Positions 17,037 through 26,890 of a stretch of 42,023 nt of DNA are shown one piece after another. Numbering within the stretch: the stretch's first letter is position 1; every line of letters starts with the position of its first letter. Made by a program: the position numbers and the translations under genes. The notes beneath the pieces were generated by a model. It worked only from the letters and a program-made list of their open reading frames with translations, searched no databases and was not told the origin of the DNA. The DNA is from Cyanobacteriota bacterium (lineage in GTDB: Bacteria; Cyanobacteriota; Cyanobacteriia; Pseudanabaenales; Pseudanabaenaceae): assembly GCA_025356295.1 (NCBI GenBank), contig JANXUJ010000115.1:1-42023 (forward strand), read 5' to 3'.

Positions 17037-18191
17037 CTAAAAAGCACTAACTCGAACCCATTGCTGACTCATAGTCTGCTCGTATAGAGATTCTAGATGA
17101 TCAATATTTTTAACTAACGTATAGCGATCCAAAACTCTCTGTCTTGCCTTGATACCGATAATCTTTGCCAGTTCTGGATGATCGACAAATAGAGGGAGAA
17201 GTGTACAGAGTTGGGAAGTAACTTTGTGCGAATCAAGAATAATCCCTGCGCCATTCTCAATTACTTCGCCATCTGCACCCACATCAGTGGCTATACAAGC
17301 AACTCCACAAGACATTGCTTCTAATAAAGATAAGGACAAACCTTCCACTAATGAAGGCAAAATGAATACATCAGTACCTCGCAAAATCTCAATTCGTCTC
17401 TGTTCATCAGCGATATATCCCATCCAAACAATACTGGGATCGTTACCATAAAAAGTCTTTAAACTGGCTAAGAGTGGACCAGTACCAACGATCGCTAACT
17501 TACAACCTTCAGGCATTCGAGATTTACGCCATGCTTTGAGTAATGCTTCGACATTTTTTTCAGCGGCGAGGCGACCTTGATAAAGAAATAGCAAATCAGC
17601 TTTAAGCTCAGTCTTAATATTTGATGCACTTGGGGAATAGCGATCGCTATCGACCCCATTAGGAATAATCGCGATTCTAGGATTGGGAACGCCTAATTTA
17701 TTGAGCAGTTCTTTTTGGATATTCGAGAAAATAATGACTTGATTATAATCAGCTAACGATGGCGCATAAATTTGATAGGTGAGTTGTTGTGTACTAGAAG
17801 CAAGATTGCGCCGTTTGAGATCAAAAGGTTGGTGAAAAGTTGCTATAAGTGGTAAATCAAGCTCGGCACAAATCTCTGGCAATCGAAAATCGAGCGGTGA
17901 GATGGCTAGGGATGCATGAACAAGATCGGGCTTTAGCGATCGCAACGAATCAACTAAAATTTTATTGGCTCTGAGCGATGGCACTGTGTAAATAGTAGAT
18001 TTGTAGAGAAATGGCAGTGTTACATCTTGCGTTTCTTGCGAGTGTTCTTCTTCATGGTCTGAGTCACCTTCAGGGGCAAAGTGCATAAAGCTAACACGAT
18101 GTCCACGATCGAGCAACGCATTTGTAATTTCGCGACTATAAGTCACGTTGCCACAAGCAGGCGATTTTTTACCTAACCATGCAATATGCAT
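17037..18191 (-). CDS. Glycosyltransferase family 4-like
   Basis: FLYQGRLAAEKNVEALLKAW, ILPSLVEGLSLSLLEAMSCGVACIATDVGADGEVI. Confidence 0.92.
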   Translation of the reverse strand: MHIAWLGKKSPACGNVTYSREITNALLDRGHRVSFMHFAPEGDSDHEEEHSQETQDVTLPFLYKSTIYTVPSLRANKILVDSLRSLKPDLVHASLAISPLDFRLPEICAELDLPLIATFHQPFDLKRRNLASSTQQLTYQIYAPSLADYNQVIIFSNIQKELLNKLGVPNPRIAIIPNGVDSDRYSPSASNIKTELKADLLFLYQGRLAAEKNVEALLKAWRKSRMPEGCKLAIVGTGPLLASLKTFYGNDPSIVWMGYIADEQRRIEILRGTDVFILPSLVEGLSLSLLEAMSCGVACIATDVGADGEVIENGAGIILDSHKVTSQLCTLLPLFVDHPELAKIIGIKARQRVLDRYTLVKNIDHLESLYEQTMSQQWVRVSAF

Positions 18192-18227
18192 GAATTACAC
18201 CACATTATTAACAGTCGTATAATAGCT

Positions 18228-18266
18228 CAGAAGTAGGTAAGGCGCTAAGCACATTACCTACTTCTG
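18228..18266. repeat. Intergenic hairpin H5
   Basis: CAGAAGTAGGTAAGGCGC-TAA-GCACATTACCTACTTCTG. Confidence 0.85.
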
Positions 18267-18291
18267 TAAAACCTTTCTAAAAAATAATTTA

Positions 18292-18363
<72 letters not shown>

Positions 18364-18440
18364 ATGTGTATAGCGCTTGTAAACTTTTGTTTACTTTTGA
18401 AACATATTTTGTTAATGCGCTTGGCTAGTTTAGCATTCAT

Positions 18441-19793
18441 TTAGCAAATTACACCAGTTAAACTAAAAGGTCTTACCTCAGTAATTCTTATCGAAAAAGT
18501 TTGACCGATAATCTTATCTAATGACTTGCCTGTTGTGTTCTCTGTAAATGCAATCCGATTAGTGCGGGTGCGTCCCATTATTTGCAGAGGGTTCTTATGA
18601 TTTGTCCCTTCGATCATAATTTCTTCGATACGTCCTGCATAGCGATTTGATCGTTCAGCAGCATTTTGATTGACAGCATGATTTAGGCGTTGGAGGCGAT
18701 CGCTCTTTACCTCTTCACTCAACTGATTTTCCCAAACCGCAGCAGGTGTTCCAGGGCGAGGTGAGTAAGCAGCCGTATTTACCAGATCAAAACCAATGTC
18801 ATTGACTAGCTGTACTGTGCGCTCAAACTGTTCCTCAGTTTCACCTGGGAAAGCCACGATCGCATCGGCAGTAATCGCCGCATCGGGCATAATTTCACGA
18901 ATATCATCAATGATGCGGCGATAGCGCTCGTGGGTATAGCCTCGTGCCATCGCCTTCAAGATGTCGTTATCACCTGACTGAAAAGGAATATGGAAATGTT
19001 CGCAAACTTTGGGTAGCTCTGCACAAGCTTTGATCAAGCGAGAACTGAAGTAGCGCGGATGACTGGTAGCATAACGAATGCGATCAATCCCTGCGACATC
19101 ATGGACGTAATAAAGCAAGTCGGTAAATGTGATTTTGCCACCGATGCCAGCCCCGATCCCACCTGCGGGGAGGTCGCGCCCATAGGCATCAATATTTTGA
19201 CCGAGCAAAGTAATTTCTTTGTAGCCTTGAGCCGCGAGATTTTCAATTTCTTTACGGATTGATTCAGGCGATCGCGATTGTTCTCGACCTCTGACGGCAG
19301 GCACGATGCAATAAGTACAGTTTTCATTGCATCCATAAATGATATTTACCCATGCCGAAACTGGACTATTACGGCGCGGCGTAGTGATGTCTTCTTCGAT
19401 ATAGGCTTCATCGGTAGCGACAACTTGATTGCCATTAAAAACCTGTCCCAGCAGATCGCCGAGGCGGTTGACATGCTGCGGTCCCATAACTAGATCGAGT
19501 TCGGGGACTCTTCGCATCAAAGCTTCGCCTTCTTGTTGGGCAACGCAACCCGCCACGACAAGGGTTAATTTAGGATTTTCGCGTTTGCGTTTAGCTTGTC
19601 TGCCCAAGTACGAATAAACCTTTTGTTCGGCATTGTCGCGAATGCTGCAAGTGTTATACAAAATCAAATCAGCGTCTTCGGTCTCTTCGGTTGACTGATA
19701 GCCCATGTTTTCTAACACGCCTGCCATGCGCTCAGAGTCTGCCTTATTCATTTGGCAGCCGAAAGTGATGATGTGATATTTCTGAGCAGTCAT
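18441..19793 (-). CDS. miaB: tRNA-2-methylthio-N6-dimethylallyladenosine synthase
   Basis: [16 protein letters not shown], radical-SAM [25 protein letters not shown]-like C-terminus. Confidence 0.96.
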   Translation of the reverse strand: MTAQKYHIITFGCQMNKADSERMAGVLENMGYQSTEETEDADLILYNTCSIRDNAEQKVYSYLGRQAKRKRENPKLTLVVAGCVAQQEGEALMRRVPELDLVMGPQHVNRLGDLLGQVFNGNQVVATDEAYIEEDITTPRRNSPVSAWVNIIYGCNENCTYCIVPAVRGREQSRSPESIRKEIENLAAQGYKEITLLGQNIDAYGRDLPAGGIGAGIGGKITFTDLLYYVHDVAGIDRIRYATSHPRYFSSRLIKACAELPKVCEHFHIPFQSGDNDILKAMARGYTHERYRRIIDDIREIMPDAAITADAIVAFPGETEEQFERTVQLVNDIGFDLVNTAAYSPRPGTPAAVWENQLSEEVKSDRLQRLNHAVNQNAAERSNRYAGRIEEIMIEGTNHKNPLQIMGRTRTNRIAFTENTTGKSLDKIIGQTFSIRITEVRPFSLTGVIC

Positions 19794-19881
19794 GGGAGTA
19801 TTTAACCAAGCCGAAAAGATTGCTTTCCTATTCTAATATCTTTTCTAACCTTAAAACCTAGAAGCGTAGGTTTTATATAAA

Positions 19882-19930
19882 GCGTCAAAAGCTGTAGCGC
19901 AGTCTCAGCGTGCGCTACAGCTTTTGACGC
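19882..19930. repeat. Intergenic hairpin H6, 19-bp perfect stem
   Basis: GCGTCAAAAGCTGTAGCGC / GCGCTACAGCTTTTGACGC. Confidence 0.9.
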
Positions 19931-19954
19931 GGTGATTGGCATTTGAGTAGAGAT

Positions 19955-20797
19955 TCACAGCAGACACAATGCTTTGGCGATCGCTTCACGATATGTATCG
20001 ATAAATTTTTGCCAGCCAACGATGATAATTTGCTTGTGAATTAAAGTCTCAGACTGAATGTCATCGTAACCAAATCCAATCTCGCGCCCTTCTAGATCAC
20101 AACAAACTAATCCAGATGCTTTGGCGATCGCTAAGGGTCCAACTGTATCCCACAGCTTAACGCGGCGATTGAGATAGATATAGGCACTGGCGCGCCCTTG
20201 AACTACTTCCATAACTTTTAAACCAAAACTACCGAGACTATAAAACTCGACATTGGGAACCGCAGCGCGAATTGCATCTCCATAGGCGAGATCATCTTTT
20301 TTACTGACGATTATGCGATCTTTACTTGCACCGATTGGCTCAATAGAAGGTAAAACTTCAGGATTTTTTCCATTCGCAACTATAAATGAACCATTAATTG
20401 CTGTTCCGCCAAAATATAAGCGATCGCTCTTTGGTGCATATACCCAACCCATTACAGGTTGAGACGATTCTAAGACCCCGACCATCACTGAATAAAACTC
20501 ACGTCCATTGATAAAGTCATCCGTGCCATCGATAGGATCGATAAACCAAATCTTTTGAGAAGACTCTGGTTGCTGCTTCCAGAGTTCTAACGATCGCATA
20601 TTCTCTTCACTAATCACCAGATCGTTCGGGAACCATGCTTGAAATCGCTGACTTAAGAGATAATCAAGCTCACGATCGACATTGGTTACATAATCATCAA
20701 AGCCTTTTTGATCAACTTGAAATCCCGACTCCCTTAGATGAATCGCTTTTTGACCAATCTCGCGAATGAACTGACAAATTTCTATTTCTTGATTCAT
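19955..20797 (-). CDS. Inositol monophosphatase/3'(2'),5'-bisphosphate nucleotidase family protein
   Basis: ISEEN, IDPIDGTDDFINGREFYSVMVGV, KLWDTVGPLAI. Confidence 0.9.
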   Translation of the reverse strand: MNQEIEICQFIREIGQKAIHLRESGFQVDQKGFDDYVTNVDRELDYLLSQRFQAWFPNDLVISEENMRSLELWKQQPESSQKIWFIDPIDGTDDFINGREFYSVMVGVLESSQPVMGWVYAPKSDRLYFGGTAINGSFIVANGKNPEVLPSIEPIGASKDRIIVSKKDDLAYGDAIRAAVPNVEFYSLGSFGLKVMEVVQGRASAYIYLNRRVKLWDTVGPLAIAKASGLVCCDLEGREIGFGYDDIQSETLIHKQIIIVGWQKFIDTYREAIAKALCLL

Positions 20798-22038
20798 GAT
20801 GACCTACGGCGAGAGAATATGCGAAAGTAAAGCGATCGCCAAAATTCTTTGATCGGATAAGCGATAAATGTCAGTGGATTAATCGTGACAATAATATCGC
20901 GAAAATCACGTTGGGCTAAAGCTGCGATCGCCCAAGCCACAAAACTCGCTGACATTACACCATAGGGATTGAGCTCGCTTTTGAATGGACCCAAAATCAA
21001 TTTGCGAATCGTGCAGGGAGCGTCTAAGCGGCGTAAAGTTACCAAGTCCCCGATCGCGCGTTTTGACAGTTCATAAAGTGGACTCAGGGCTGGATTCACT
21101 TCTGCTTCTGAAGTATTCACCCAAATCTCTTTGGTCGCAATATGCTTTGATTCAGTCACGGTCTCTAAGAACAAATCTATCCACCGAAAAACTGAAAATG
21201 TATTAACTTCATAGGATTTGTATACAGATTGAGAATCTCGCGATCCCAATACATTTACACCATGATTGAGAATGAGAATATCGACTTTTTGTAAGCGATC
21301 GCGTAGTTCAGATTCATGCCCTAACTGCCATGTCAGCACTTCTATTTTTTTATTGTCACTACCATTAATCTCAAAACTAGCATTAGGTGAAGTTGTCAAT
21401 GCAATTACGCGCGCCCCCTTTTTAGATAGTTCGGCAACTAATGCTCGACCCATCGTTCCTGATGCACCTGTAATTGCGATACTTTTGCCCTTAAGTGCCA
21501 AAGCTGTACCCAAAACCTTATCGACAAGTGTAAACGTACTACAAAAATATGCCTCACCGCGATCAAAATGATGTCGCCAATGATATGTCCGATTAACGTT
21601 CCACTGTGATGGCAACTCAACTAAATCACCTGGCTTGTGAGTCAGATCAGTTTCGAGTAATAAACCCTGCGATCGCGCCAAACCTGTCACTAAAAAACCA
21701 AATGAGTAAATACATCCCAGAGTCAGCGACCAGCCGTAGCCATAAGTATAACCAAGCCATGCGATCGCGCCCGTTGCAATCACCATAAACGTAGCTTCGG
21801 GGACATCATTAAATAGCTCCGCTTGGCAATAAATCTCCATGCTGACCTTACTTAAATCCGAGCGATATGCTTTGTGATGCAAGTTGTGCCACGGCATCAG
21901 CGGCTTCCAATAATGTCCCGCAATGTGATAGCAGTCGCGTAAGATTTCGGCAAATAATACTGAGCTAAGAGCAAGTAAGATTTGCCACTTATAGACAGTT
22001 ACAAATTCTAATAAATCAGACACCAGAGATAGATTCAT
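20794..22038 (-). CDS. Bifunctional sterol desaturase/short-chain dehydrogenase
   Basis: N-terminal HxxxH/HxxHH-type motifs (WHNLHHKAYRSD, WRHHFD) followed by a Rossmann domain ITGASGTMGRALVAELSKKGARV. Confidence 0.87.
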   Translation of the reverse strand: MNLSLVSDLLEFVTVYKWQILLALSSVLFAEILRDCYHIAGHYWKPLMPWHNLHHKAYRSDLSKVSMEIYCQAELFNDVPEATFMVIATGAIAWLGYTYGYGWSLTLGCIYSFGFLVTGLARSQGLLLETDLTHKPGDLVELPSQWNVNRTYHWRHHFDRGEAYFCSTFTLVDKVLGTALALKGKSIAITGASGTMGRALVAELSKKGARVIALTTSPNASFEINGSDNKKIEVLTWQLGHESELRDRLQKVDILILNHGVNVLGSRDSQSVYKSYEVNTFSVFRWIDLFLETVTESKHIATKEIWVNTSEAEVNPALSPLYELSKRAIGDLVTLRRLDAPCTIRKLILGPFKSELNPYGVMSASFVAWAIAALAQRDFRDIIVTINPLTFIAYPIKEFWRSLYFRIFSRRRSS

Positions 22039-22121
22039 CGCGATCGCAGCTTCATATTTCTAAACATCACACCCAGCCATTGTAACGGAGTCTTGAGAGT
22101 ATCAAGCTATTAATCCGACTA

Positions 22122-23015
22122 TTAATCCGAAGTGCTGTTATAGCTATGTCGCAAAAATCCTACCAAGCTCTGTAAAAAAGAACCACTAACTTCAGATCGC
22201 TCTGACGAGCTAATCACCTGACAACTTACCTCAGCACTACTTTCTTTTTCCTGATCAGGATTATTAATTTTGTTTGCTATTCCCCCGTCAATATCAGGCA
22301 CTTCTTCCACTAAACCAACTACGATTAAACGAAATGCAATTTGTTGAGCTTTTTGAATAGAGATATGTAACTGCTCAGCGATTTTTACTAAATTAATAGA
22401 ACAATCAGCAAGTTCCCATACTTGAGTCTCACTGGTGTCTAGACGTAAATGTGGCGGTTCAGAACCAATTTTAAACAATGTGGAACTAGGCTCAGGAAGC
22501 TTATTCTCTAGCCCTTTCCAGTCCTTGAGACTACGCAGTCCCATTAGCGTTGTTTCAGTTGCAGGTAGACTTAGCCCTGTCATTTCTGCTTTTGGTAATT
22601 GGCTGATTGGCGAAAATCGAAACTGACCCACCTCCACATTAAAAAGAGCACAAACCTGTCTTAAGACTTGAATCCCAAACAATAATTTGAGTTGATCTGG
22701 CTGTAATATTCCTAATGATTTTAGATTTAGACCTAAAAGCACATTTTCCTGCACAAACCGCTCTAATTCTGGACGGCTTGATTCAGTAATATATCCTTTT
22801 TGTTCAATTAAGCGAGCTAATCCGCGATTATCTAAACAATCGCCTGCTGCCACAACTCGACCACTATGCAACCAAATATGACGTAGAGACGGTTTTCCTG
22901 ATTGTAAATTTTGTGAATCTCTGACTGTTAATATTCCCGTCTTTTGCCCTTGATCTAAAAGCTGGAATATTTCTGGAAGAGAAAACTCTGATAAAGAACC
23001 TTGAATGATTGTCAT
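22122..23015 (-). CDS. DUF4388 domain protein (PatA N-terminal-like)
   Basis: IQGSLSEFSLPEIFQLLDQGQKTGILTVRD...IWLHSGRVVAAG. Confidence 0.85.
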   Translation of the reverse strand: MTIIQGSLSEFSLPEIFQLLDQGQKTGILTVRDSQNLQSGKPSLRHIWLHSGRVVAAGDCLDNRGLARLIEQKGYITESSRPELERFVQENVLLGLNLKSLGILQPDQLKLLFGIQVLRQVCALFNVEVGQFRFSPISQLPKAEMTGLSLPATETTLMGLRSLKDWKGLENKLPEPSSTLFKIGSEPPHLRLDTSETQVWELADCSINLVKIAEQLHISIQKAQQIAFRLIVVGLVEEVPDIDGGIANKINNPDQEKESSAEVSCQVISSSERSEVSGSFLQSLVGFLRHSYNSTSD

Positions 23016-23087
23016 AGCGGTAACCCAAAAAGTAAATGTCTAAATTAACTAATGACAATATTAACTAATGGCAATCTATCTGTAAAA

Positions 23088-23630
23088 CTAAGCAACAGAC
23101 TTGTTTTGGACATAATATTGTACAAGAGTAATAATCGCCTCAATCACTGTATCTCGTTCATCAGCATTCAAAACGATTACAGGCGGTTGATTTTTTTCAT
23201 CGACAAATCCTAAAGCTAGCTTAATATTTTCGCTCGCCCAAGCACCTTCACAATCCATATGCGTAATGCCAATGATGTAAGGAATCTGGACACGGCGATT
23301 CATATAGCTAAGAATCCGCCTTGCATAACGAAACTCCTGGGGACGATGGGCAGCGACTAACAAAATAAACGCATGAGCTTTGCGAATCAAAATATCCCAC
23401 ATAAAGTCAAAGCGCTGCTGTCCAGGTGTTCCATAAATATGCAGAGACATATCAGGTCCAAAGTTTAAGCGCCCAAAATCCATTGCCACGGTAGTTTTTT
23501 GTTTTATGTCTGCTGTCTCATCTGTAGCAATGCGATCAGTATCAACAACCTCAATTTCACTCACAGCCCGAATAAAAGTTGACTTTCCCGATCCAACTGT
23601 ACCCGCTACCACCAAACGCATAATTTCCAT
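23088..23630 (-). CDS. Small GTPase, MglA/Rab-like
   Basis: VVAGTVGSGKSTFIRAVSEIEVVDTDR, IYGTPGQQRFDFMWDIL, GITHMDCEGAW. Confidence 0.88.
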   Translation of the reverse strand: MEIMRLVVAGTVGSGKSTFIRAVSEIEVVDTDRIATDETADIKQKTTVAMDFGRLNFGPDMSLHIYGTPGQQRFDFMWDILIRKAHAFILLVAAHRPQEFRYARRILSYMNRRVQIPYIIGITHMDCEGAWASENIKLALGFVDEKNQPPVIVLNADERDTVIEAIITLVQYYVQNKSVA

Positions 23631-23672
23631 AAATCTCTTCTATCCGTTCTATTGATATCATCATGGTATCCA

Positions 23673-23717
23673 AATAATTCTAAGAAGAATCACAAAGTGA
23701 TTCTTCTTAGAATTATT
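23673..23717. repeat. Intercistronic hairpin, 21-bp perfect stem, AAA loop
   Basis: AATAATTCTAAGAAGAATCAC-AAA-GTGATTCTTCTTAGAATTATT. Confidence 0.92.
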
Positions 23718-23735
23718 GAGACATCTATTTATTAT

Positions 23736-24107
23736 TTATGCTAAGGCTACTTTGAGATCATTCGTAACACGCTTGATCTCCAGCATCAACAACCCTTGTT
23801 TCGCGGCTTTACTTGCTAGCACTAATAGAACTGCCTCTTCTCCACAGCTAGTCAAAATACCATAGCCCTTATCTCCTTCGACATAGAGGCGATCAATACT
23901 GCCTCTGGCTAGTTCTGTCCCAATGCGCTCCCCAAGTGAAAGCATAGCGGCAGACATTGCCGAAACTCGCTCTTCATCCATTCCATTCGGTAAAGTGGAT
24001 GCTAGGGCTAAGCCGTCTGGTGATACAAGTACGGCTCCTTGCACATCACTGGTTGTTGCTACTAAGTCTTGCAAGATACCTTCTAGCTTTGCAACATTAA
24101 TACTCAT
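23736..24107 (-). CDS. Roadblock/LC7 domain protein (MglB-like)
   Basis: LEGILQDLVATTSDVQGAVLVSPDGLALASTLP...MSAAMLSLGERIGTELARG. Confidence 0.9.
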   Translation of the reverse strand: MSINVAKLEGILQDLVATTSDVQGAVLVSPDGLALASTLPNGMDEERVSAMSAAMLSLGERIGTELARGSIDRLYVEGDKGYGILTSCGEEAVLLVLASKAAKQGLLMLEIKRVTNDLKVALA

Positions 24108-24238
24108 TATTTTGTTCCTGTCTTGATTTATCTTTAAATTTTGTAAAGTTATCGAAAAACATAGCTGAAGATCATTGAGATCATTAAAAGCTATAAAAAA
24201 GCAAGCTATAAAGTCATTAGTTAATCAATTAAAATCAA

Positions 24239-24709
24239 TTACTTTGAAGCAATTACTTCAAAAGAAACTACATCATGAGAGCCACCTCGTAGCACTGACT
24301 CTATCTGTTTCCCCCTGAGTCGTTTACCTGTCACTTGCTCAAGTACACCTTGAATAGCTCCTTGTGTAAAGGTGAGCTTGCGTGGAGAGCCTTGTGGTTC
24401 ATCTGCCGAACATATTGTTTCTAGGCAGTAAACCAAGATTGCTCCCTCAGTTTCTTCAATCTTATCTATAATGCAAAGCCTAGTGCCATTTTTACCCAAC
24501 GCTTCCTGAAGCAGGGGAACAAGCTCTTCCAGCCCATATCCTTTCTCTTTGAGTCCCAGCTGTTCAGCAAGCTGTTTACCACGAACTCGACCAGCCGCAA
24601 TCAAAGCGATCGCTGCCGCTTTTTCGCCTAGCGCATCTTCAGTCCCTGTAATTACAGCTCTGAAGCAAACAATACTACTAAAGTCACCAAGCTCTTTACG
24701 CATAGACAC
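24239..24709 (-). CDS. Hypothetical protein of the Mgl-like cluster (possibly V4R/hydrocarbon-binding-like)
   Basis: Good ORF, SD AGAGGTG; location next to roadblock gene; family assignment uncertain. Confidence 0.55.
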   Translation of the reverse strand: MSMRKELGDFSSIVCFRAVITGTEDALGEKAAAIALIAAGRVRGKQLAEQLGLKEKGYGLEELVPLLQEALGKNGTRLCIIDKIEETEGAILVYCLETICSADEPQGSPRKLTFTQGAIQGVLEQVTGKRLRGKQIESVLRGGSHDVVSFEVIASK

Positions 24710-24844
24710 CTCTAAGATTAAATAACATCAGTTTAAATAACATCAGTTCGATTTATAAAACCATATCATTATCATCAAAGCTAAAACTAACTTTCCCCAA
24801 ATGCATATTAGACTAATCACCAAAATTTCACAAATAAAAAATTC

Positions 24845-24958
24845 GGGCGTTGTTGATTTAAGTACGAGGCAAAGATTTCTTAAAGCTTAGAAATTAGATT
24901 TAGACTAGCCTATAATTTCTGAGATTTACAGCCTATTGAGGCTTAAACTAACAACGTC
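24845..24958. mobile_element. MITE-like element with imperfect terminal inverted repeats
   Basis: Left GGGCGTTGTTGATTTAAG vs reverse complement of right end GACGTTGTTAGTTTAAG; no coding content. Confidence 0.4.
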
Positions 24959-24961
24959 TAT

Positions 24962-25438
24962 CTAGTTGACTGGACGCAGCTTAGTTACTTTAAGTATAAA
25001 TTTGCCACCACTACTACCCCCAAAAGAAGAAACTCGAATAGTGTAATTTCCTGATTGACGCACTTTAAAGAAGATCAGTGAATTAGTGCTATCACCCACA
25101 GCATCATCATTTTCGGCAATTATTTCACCCTTGCTATCGATCAGACTTAAGACTGTATCAAAACTTCCCGAAGTGACGGTGATTTCTAAGCGCTCATCTT
25201 TTTGAGCCGCGATCGCATAGTCTCGCGCAAATCCTTTTTGACCTGTGGGGATGTCTTTGTCAGTAAGAATGTCGTTGATATCGAGACCACTAGCGATCGC
25301 ATTTGGTTTATAGACATCACTACGAACTTGCGCTGATAATTCAGGTGAGAAGAGTGGTGTAAAACTGATGATAGAGATTGCTGTCGCAATTGTTAGAGAA
25401 AAATGGCGATGATAGTTGAATGGGTTTGGATACTTCAC
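24962..25438 (-). CDS. Secreted pre-peptidase C-terminal (PPC)-like domain protein
   Basis: Signal-like N-terminus; LEITVTSGSFDTVLSLIDSKGEIIAENDDAVGDSTNSLIFFKVRQSGNYTIRVSSFGG. Confidence 0.8.
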   Translation of the reverse strand: MKYPNPFNYHRHFSLTIATAISIISFTPLFSPELSAQVRSDVYKPNAIASGLDINDILTDKDIPTGQKGFARDYAIAAQKDERLEITVTSGSFDTVLSLIDSKGEIIAENDDAVGDSTNSLIFFKVRQSGNYTIRVSSFGGSSGGKFILKVTKLRPVN

Positions 25439-26253
25439 GAAACTTCTTTTAATTCAGAAAATGTCAATTTTAATTGAGTTGATTCTACTGTGGAATTAGC
25501 TAAACTATTAAGAAATGGTAATTCTTTGATCAGTGGAGCCTTGATAGTCGGGACTATTTGAATCTTGCCATAAAACTCTTCTTGAAACAACTCCACTTTT
25601 GACTGCGAAGACATTAGCAACAAGCCCCAAAATACACCCACGCGATCGTTAAATACTTCAGCTAGGGCAGATATTTCAATCTCCTCATCAGGATGAATTA
25701 AAAAATATCGCTCAATTTCGGCAACCATCTCCGATAGATTCTCTTTGTGCGCTAGTTCCGCGATCGCTTTCATCGCCGCCCGTCTCGCGACTTTGCCCTG
25801 AATTGGTCGTTTAGAGGGCTTGCTAGGTTTGCGATCAACTATTTCGGCGATCGCTTCAATCTGGGCAATCAACTCTTCTAGGGTGATCTTGCGAGCTTTG
25901 GGTGGTAGAGCCACAGGCAAGCGGCGCAGACGTTTATCAAAATCTGTTGGCAGTCTTAATGAGTCTGCACTGATCTCAAGTTCTTCTAAATCATCATCAA
26001 TATCTGGTTGCTCGTAGGCGGATTGGATATCTGACAAAGAGTTTGCCTTGAGCAGTACCAACATCGAGGCATACAGAATCGCCTGTCCTGAATCATATAA
26101 ATCGCGGCGATCGCTGACGATCAATCGTGACAAAAAGCGATCGACTACATCGATCACCTGCACATCCCAAGGGTCGATTTCACCTCGCTCTGCAAGGCTA
26201 ATTAGTAGCGCAATAGCGTCTTTTGTAACTGATTCAGCGATCGATAAGAGCAT
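25435..26253 (-). CDS. scpA: Segregation and condensation protein A
   Basis: LISLAERGEIDPWDVQVIDVVDRFL...ILYASMLVLLKAN. Confidence 0.92.
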   Translation of the reverse strand: MLLSIAESVTKDAIALLISLAERGEIDPWDVQVIDVVDRFLSRLIVSDRRDLYDSGQAILYASMLVLLKANSLSDIQSAYEQPDIDDDLEELEISADSLRLPTDFDKRLRRLPVALPPKARKITLEELIAQIEAIAEIVDRKPSKPSKRPIQGKVARRAAMKAIAELAHKENLSEMVAEIERYFLIHPDEEIEISALAEVFNDRVGVFWGLLLMSSQSKVELFQEEFYGKIQIVPTIKAPLIKELPFLNSLANSTVESTQLKLTFSELKEVS

Positions 26254-26347
26254 TAAAGAGACATTATGCTGAGAAGAAGCGGATGCTTAAAAATATCATC
26301 GATTGTCGTGAAATAGCTAACTAAGTAGCTCAGCATAATTAAAAACC

Positions 26348-26398
26348 AAACCGAGATCGGGAGTCGCACACAAAGTGGGCGACTCCCGATCTCGGTTT
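26348..26398. repeat. Intergenic hairpin H7, 20-bp perfect stem
   Basis: AAACCGAGATCGGGAGTCGC / GCGACTCCCGATCTCGGTTT. Confidence 0.9.
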
Positions 26399-26423
26399 TA
26401 TACCAGCGCAGAGCGCTGTAATT

Positions 26424-26759
26424 TTAATTTTTATCAATCTCGACATCAATCGCTGACGCAGACACTAAACGCTTACGCTCCTCAATCTCAATGCTCATAT
26501 TTTGCACAGTTTCTTGCAAATTTTGAATCTGCACATTCTTATTACGCATTCCAATTGACTTTTGCAAAGATGACCAGACGCTAAACAACCAAGCTAAAAC
26601 TGCACCTAGTCCCATTGCTAAGATCAGTTCGACAGCGATCGGGGCTTCGACTTTCAGGCTAGGAATAACTTGGATGGATGCAGTATGAGTATTTTCTAAG
26701 GCAAATAAAACTAGCGCAAGAACAACTATGAAAATGACAATAAAATTAAGCTGGCGCAC
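26424..26759 (-). CDS. LapA-domain membrane protein
   Basis: FIVVLALVLFALENTHTASIQVIPSLKVEAPIAVELILAMGLGAVLAWLF. Confidence 0.8.
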   Translation of the reverse strand: MRQLNFIVIFIVVLALVLFALENTHTASIQVIPSLKVEAPIAVELILAMGLGAVLAWLFSVWSSLQKSIGMRNKNVQIQNLQETVQNMSIEIEERKRLVSASAIDVEIDKN

Positions 26760-26890
26760 AATGGTTAACCCTTGATTTTAGATTCCTAGCTATTGATTTA
26801 TCAGACATTGCTGATAATGTCTAGCCAAGAAATGCCAAAAAAGAGAGCGCGCGCTTTGCACTCCCGCTCTTTTTTGGTTTCTGAATAACA

